Assembly (NCBI GenBank): GCA_021324735.1
Contig: JAJPIO010000017.1
Coordinates: 30,540-94,539, forward strand
DNA: 64,000 nt
Direction: 5' to 3'
Source of the DNA: Bacteroidota bacterium
GTDB taxonomy: Bacteria > Bacteroidota > Ignavibacteria > Palsa-1295
The position numbers and the translations under genes were made by a program. The notes below the pieces were generated by a model. That model was not told the DNA's origin. It saw only the letters and a list, made by a program, of their open reading frames with translations, and did no database searches. Below are positions 62,920-64,000 of this stretch, piece after piece. Position 1 is the first letter of the stretch. Every line of letters starts with the position of its first letter.

Positions 62920-62967
62920 CCCGCGATCTCTGATCGCGGGCTGGCGATCCGGAGATTGCTAGTACAC
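62920..62967. repeat. REP-like hairpin pair, copy D
   Basis: CCCGCGATC TCT GATCGCGGG (62920-62940) is a perfect 9-bp hairpin, followed by an imperfect second hairpin around GGA (CGATCC GGA GATTGC) and GTACAC, the complement of the GTGTAC before the first hairpin. It ends exactly at the stop codon of the next gene. Confidence 0.7.
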
Positions 62968-63995
62968 TATTGTTTTACAATCTTCACCGTCTGCGCTTCA
63001 CCATAAGCTGTTACCAAACGAGCATAATAAGTGCCGCTGGCGAGATTGTGTAGCGATAACGGGATAGCATGATTGCCGACCTGGAATAAACTCTCCAGTG
63101 ATGGTATTTCTACACGGTTGCCTAAAACATCGTAGATCTCAAGTTTGACGTAGGCCTCCTTCGTTACGCCAAATGTGATTACACAGCCCTCCGTTGTCGG
63201 GTTTGGAGAAACGAAGATGGAGGAGATAATTTCGGGTCCACTTGTTTCATGCACACCAGCATAAAGAAAGTGCTTTGCAAATAGTGTGTCCAATCCCCAA
63301 GTAGAAATTGGATATAAGGTAGTGTCTAATTTATATGCTCCTGGATTATTCGCCCATTGCTCAAGCTGGGTCTCACGAGACCTGTCGTATCGTTGTTGCA
63401 AATAAGGGGTATCGCAAGTCGTATTAAGAATAAGCCATCGTAAGACGGAGAGTGGAATGTTCGTTTCGCGAGAGACATACCCTGCAGATGTGTCATTCGA
63501 ATGAGGATTAGTTAGAGTATTGGATATCTCCTCCGCACACGCACAGAAATACTCTGGGTCGATCGTATTGAGATACAATACTGATTCTAACCAAGCTAAA
63601 TACGTTGCACGATAACTGCCACCATCCGGACCATAAAGATGTGCAATACAAGTCGTTATCATGCCGAAGGCATGTGGTGAGAAAGAATTATTCGGACATG
63701 TTTCAATGTAATGAGTCAATGTATCGAAGGCCACTCGCCATTGTGCAGCACTAAAAGCGAGATAGCCGTTGATATAAGTCTGATCGCATGTCTGAGTTGT
63801 ATCATTTTGCAGAGCTTGCGGCTTACTGATACTCCCTTTCTCTGTCGCCCCACCACCCCAACCTTCACATGAAAAAGTTAGAGGAGAAGTAAGCGGCAAG
63901 CCACTCGTCTGTGCGATAATTAGACCCGAAGTGCTGATGGCTGGAAGACCGGCGAGCCACGAGATTATGATCGAGACAATTAAAGTATTAACCAT
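62967..63995 (-). CDS. T9SS-sorted protein, Cys-rich paralog 2
   Basis: 342 residues. ATG 63995 with a signal peptide (VNTLIVSIIISWLAG); the window ends 5 bases further, so an upstream start cannot be fully excluded. It shares WLESVLYLNT, PEYFCACAEE and NTTCDTPYL with its neighbour, and almost the same sorting domain (YDVLGNRVEI, LASGTYYARL). An extra Ser/Gly/Pro-rich segment follows the signal peptide. Confidence 0.75.
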   Translation of the reverse strand: MVNTLIVSIIISWLAGLPAISTSGLIIAQTSGLPLTSPLTFSCEGWGGGATEKGSISKPQALQNDTTQTCDQTYINGYLAFSAAQWRVAFDTLTHYIETCPNNSFSPHAFGMITTCIAHLYGPDGGSYRATYLAWLESVLYLNTIDPEYFCACAEEISNTLTNPHSNDTSAGYVSRETNIPLSVLRWLILNTTCDTPYLQQRYDRSRETQLEQWANNPGAYKLDTTLYPISTWGLDTLFAKHFLYAGVHETSGPEIISSIFVSPNPTTEGCVITFGVTKEAYVKLEIYDVLGNRVEIPSLESLFQVGNHAIPLSLHNLASGTYYARLVTAYGEAQTVKIVKQ

Positions 63996-64000
63996 TACAA

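Overview
The window looks like chromosomal DNA of a Gram-negative bacterium of the FCB group, on the Bacteroidota/Chlorobi side; a Kapabacteria- or Ignavibacteria-like lineage is my inference. Ten predicted surface proteins end in, or appear to end in, a type IX secretion (Por) C-terminal sorting domain (typically YPNP, then a V.DxLGR-like strand, then LxxGxYxV). There are also an ECF sigma/anti-sigma pair, OmpA and META-domain envelope proteins, and several genes without a Shine-Dalgarno sequence. Base composition is close to 50% GC and GATC-containing words look unusually common. I see no phage, IS element, integrase or CRISPR array.

Region 1 (1-21003) is a surface-glycan island on the minus strand. 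It holds ten complete GT-C-type polytopic membrane glycosyltransferases, two polyprenyl-phosphate GT2 enzymes (one fused to a WecD-like acyltransferase), a nucleotide-sugar 4,6-dehydratase-like SDR and a SAM methyltransferase. Most of the GT-C genes are tandem paralogs in three subfamilies (five, two and two members) plus one AftB-like singleton. Many are joined by 4-base GTGA or ATGA overlaps. The likely logic is that GT2 enzymes charge a lipid-phosphate carrier and the GT-C enzymes use the lipid-linked sugars on the periplasmic side. The C-terminal end of one more membrane protein enters on the plus strand at the left edge.

Region 2 (21-34.5 kb) is mixed envelope and housekeeping: TerC, a rhomboid-like protein lacking its catalytic His, a SUI1/YciH factor, an S9 peptidase, an alpha/beta hydrolase, an OmpA protein with a propeller domain, a secreted GH20-like hexosaminidase, a ferritin-VIT1 fusion, a radical SAM protein, a membrane-anchored helical protein and a three-BON protein. 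Region 3 (34.9-46 kb) has prolyl-tRNA synthetase, two giant tandem T9SS paralogs, a small 70-aa ORF with a sequestered ribosome-binding site, a methyltransferase/AMP-ligase pair, two cupredoxins and a Nudix hydrolase.

Region 4 (46-49 kb) is a protein-quality-control block: tRNA-Leu(UAG), trigger factor and ClpP, closed by a clear intrinsic terminator. The tRNA is bracketed by two different short-repeat inverted arrays. Region 5 (49-64 kb) is surface proteins again: T9SS propeller and PKD proteins, an ECF sigma factor with an anti-sigma/beta-rich fusion and a lipoprotein, two tandem T9SS paralogs differing by a block of Ig-like repeats, a gamma-carbonic-anhydrase-like protein, a small barrel-like protein and two more tandem T9SS paralogs.

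The most interesting unexplained signals are: the expanded GT-C island and its GT2-acyltransferase fusion; a candidate multi-stem RNA at 50697-50810; hairpins placed directly on start codons (41808-41837, 61243-61273, 52138-52176); heptanucleotide repeats that have entered the 3-prime end of the sigma-factor gene; and a dispersed REP-like hairpin family.
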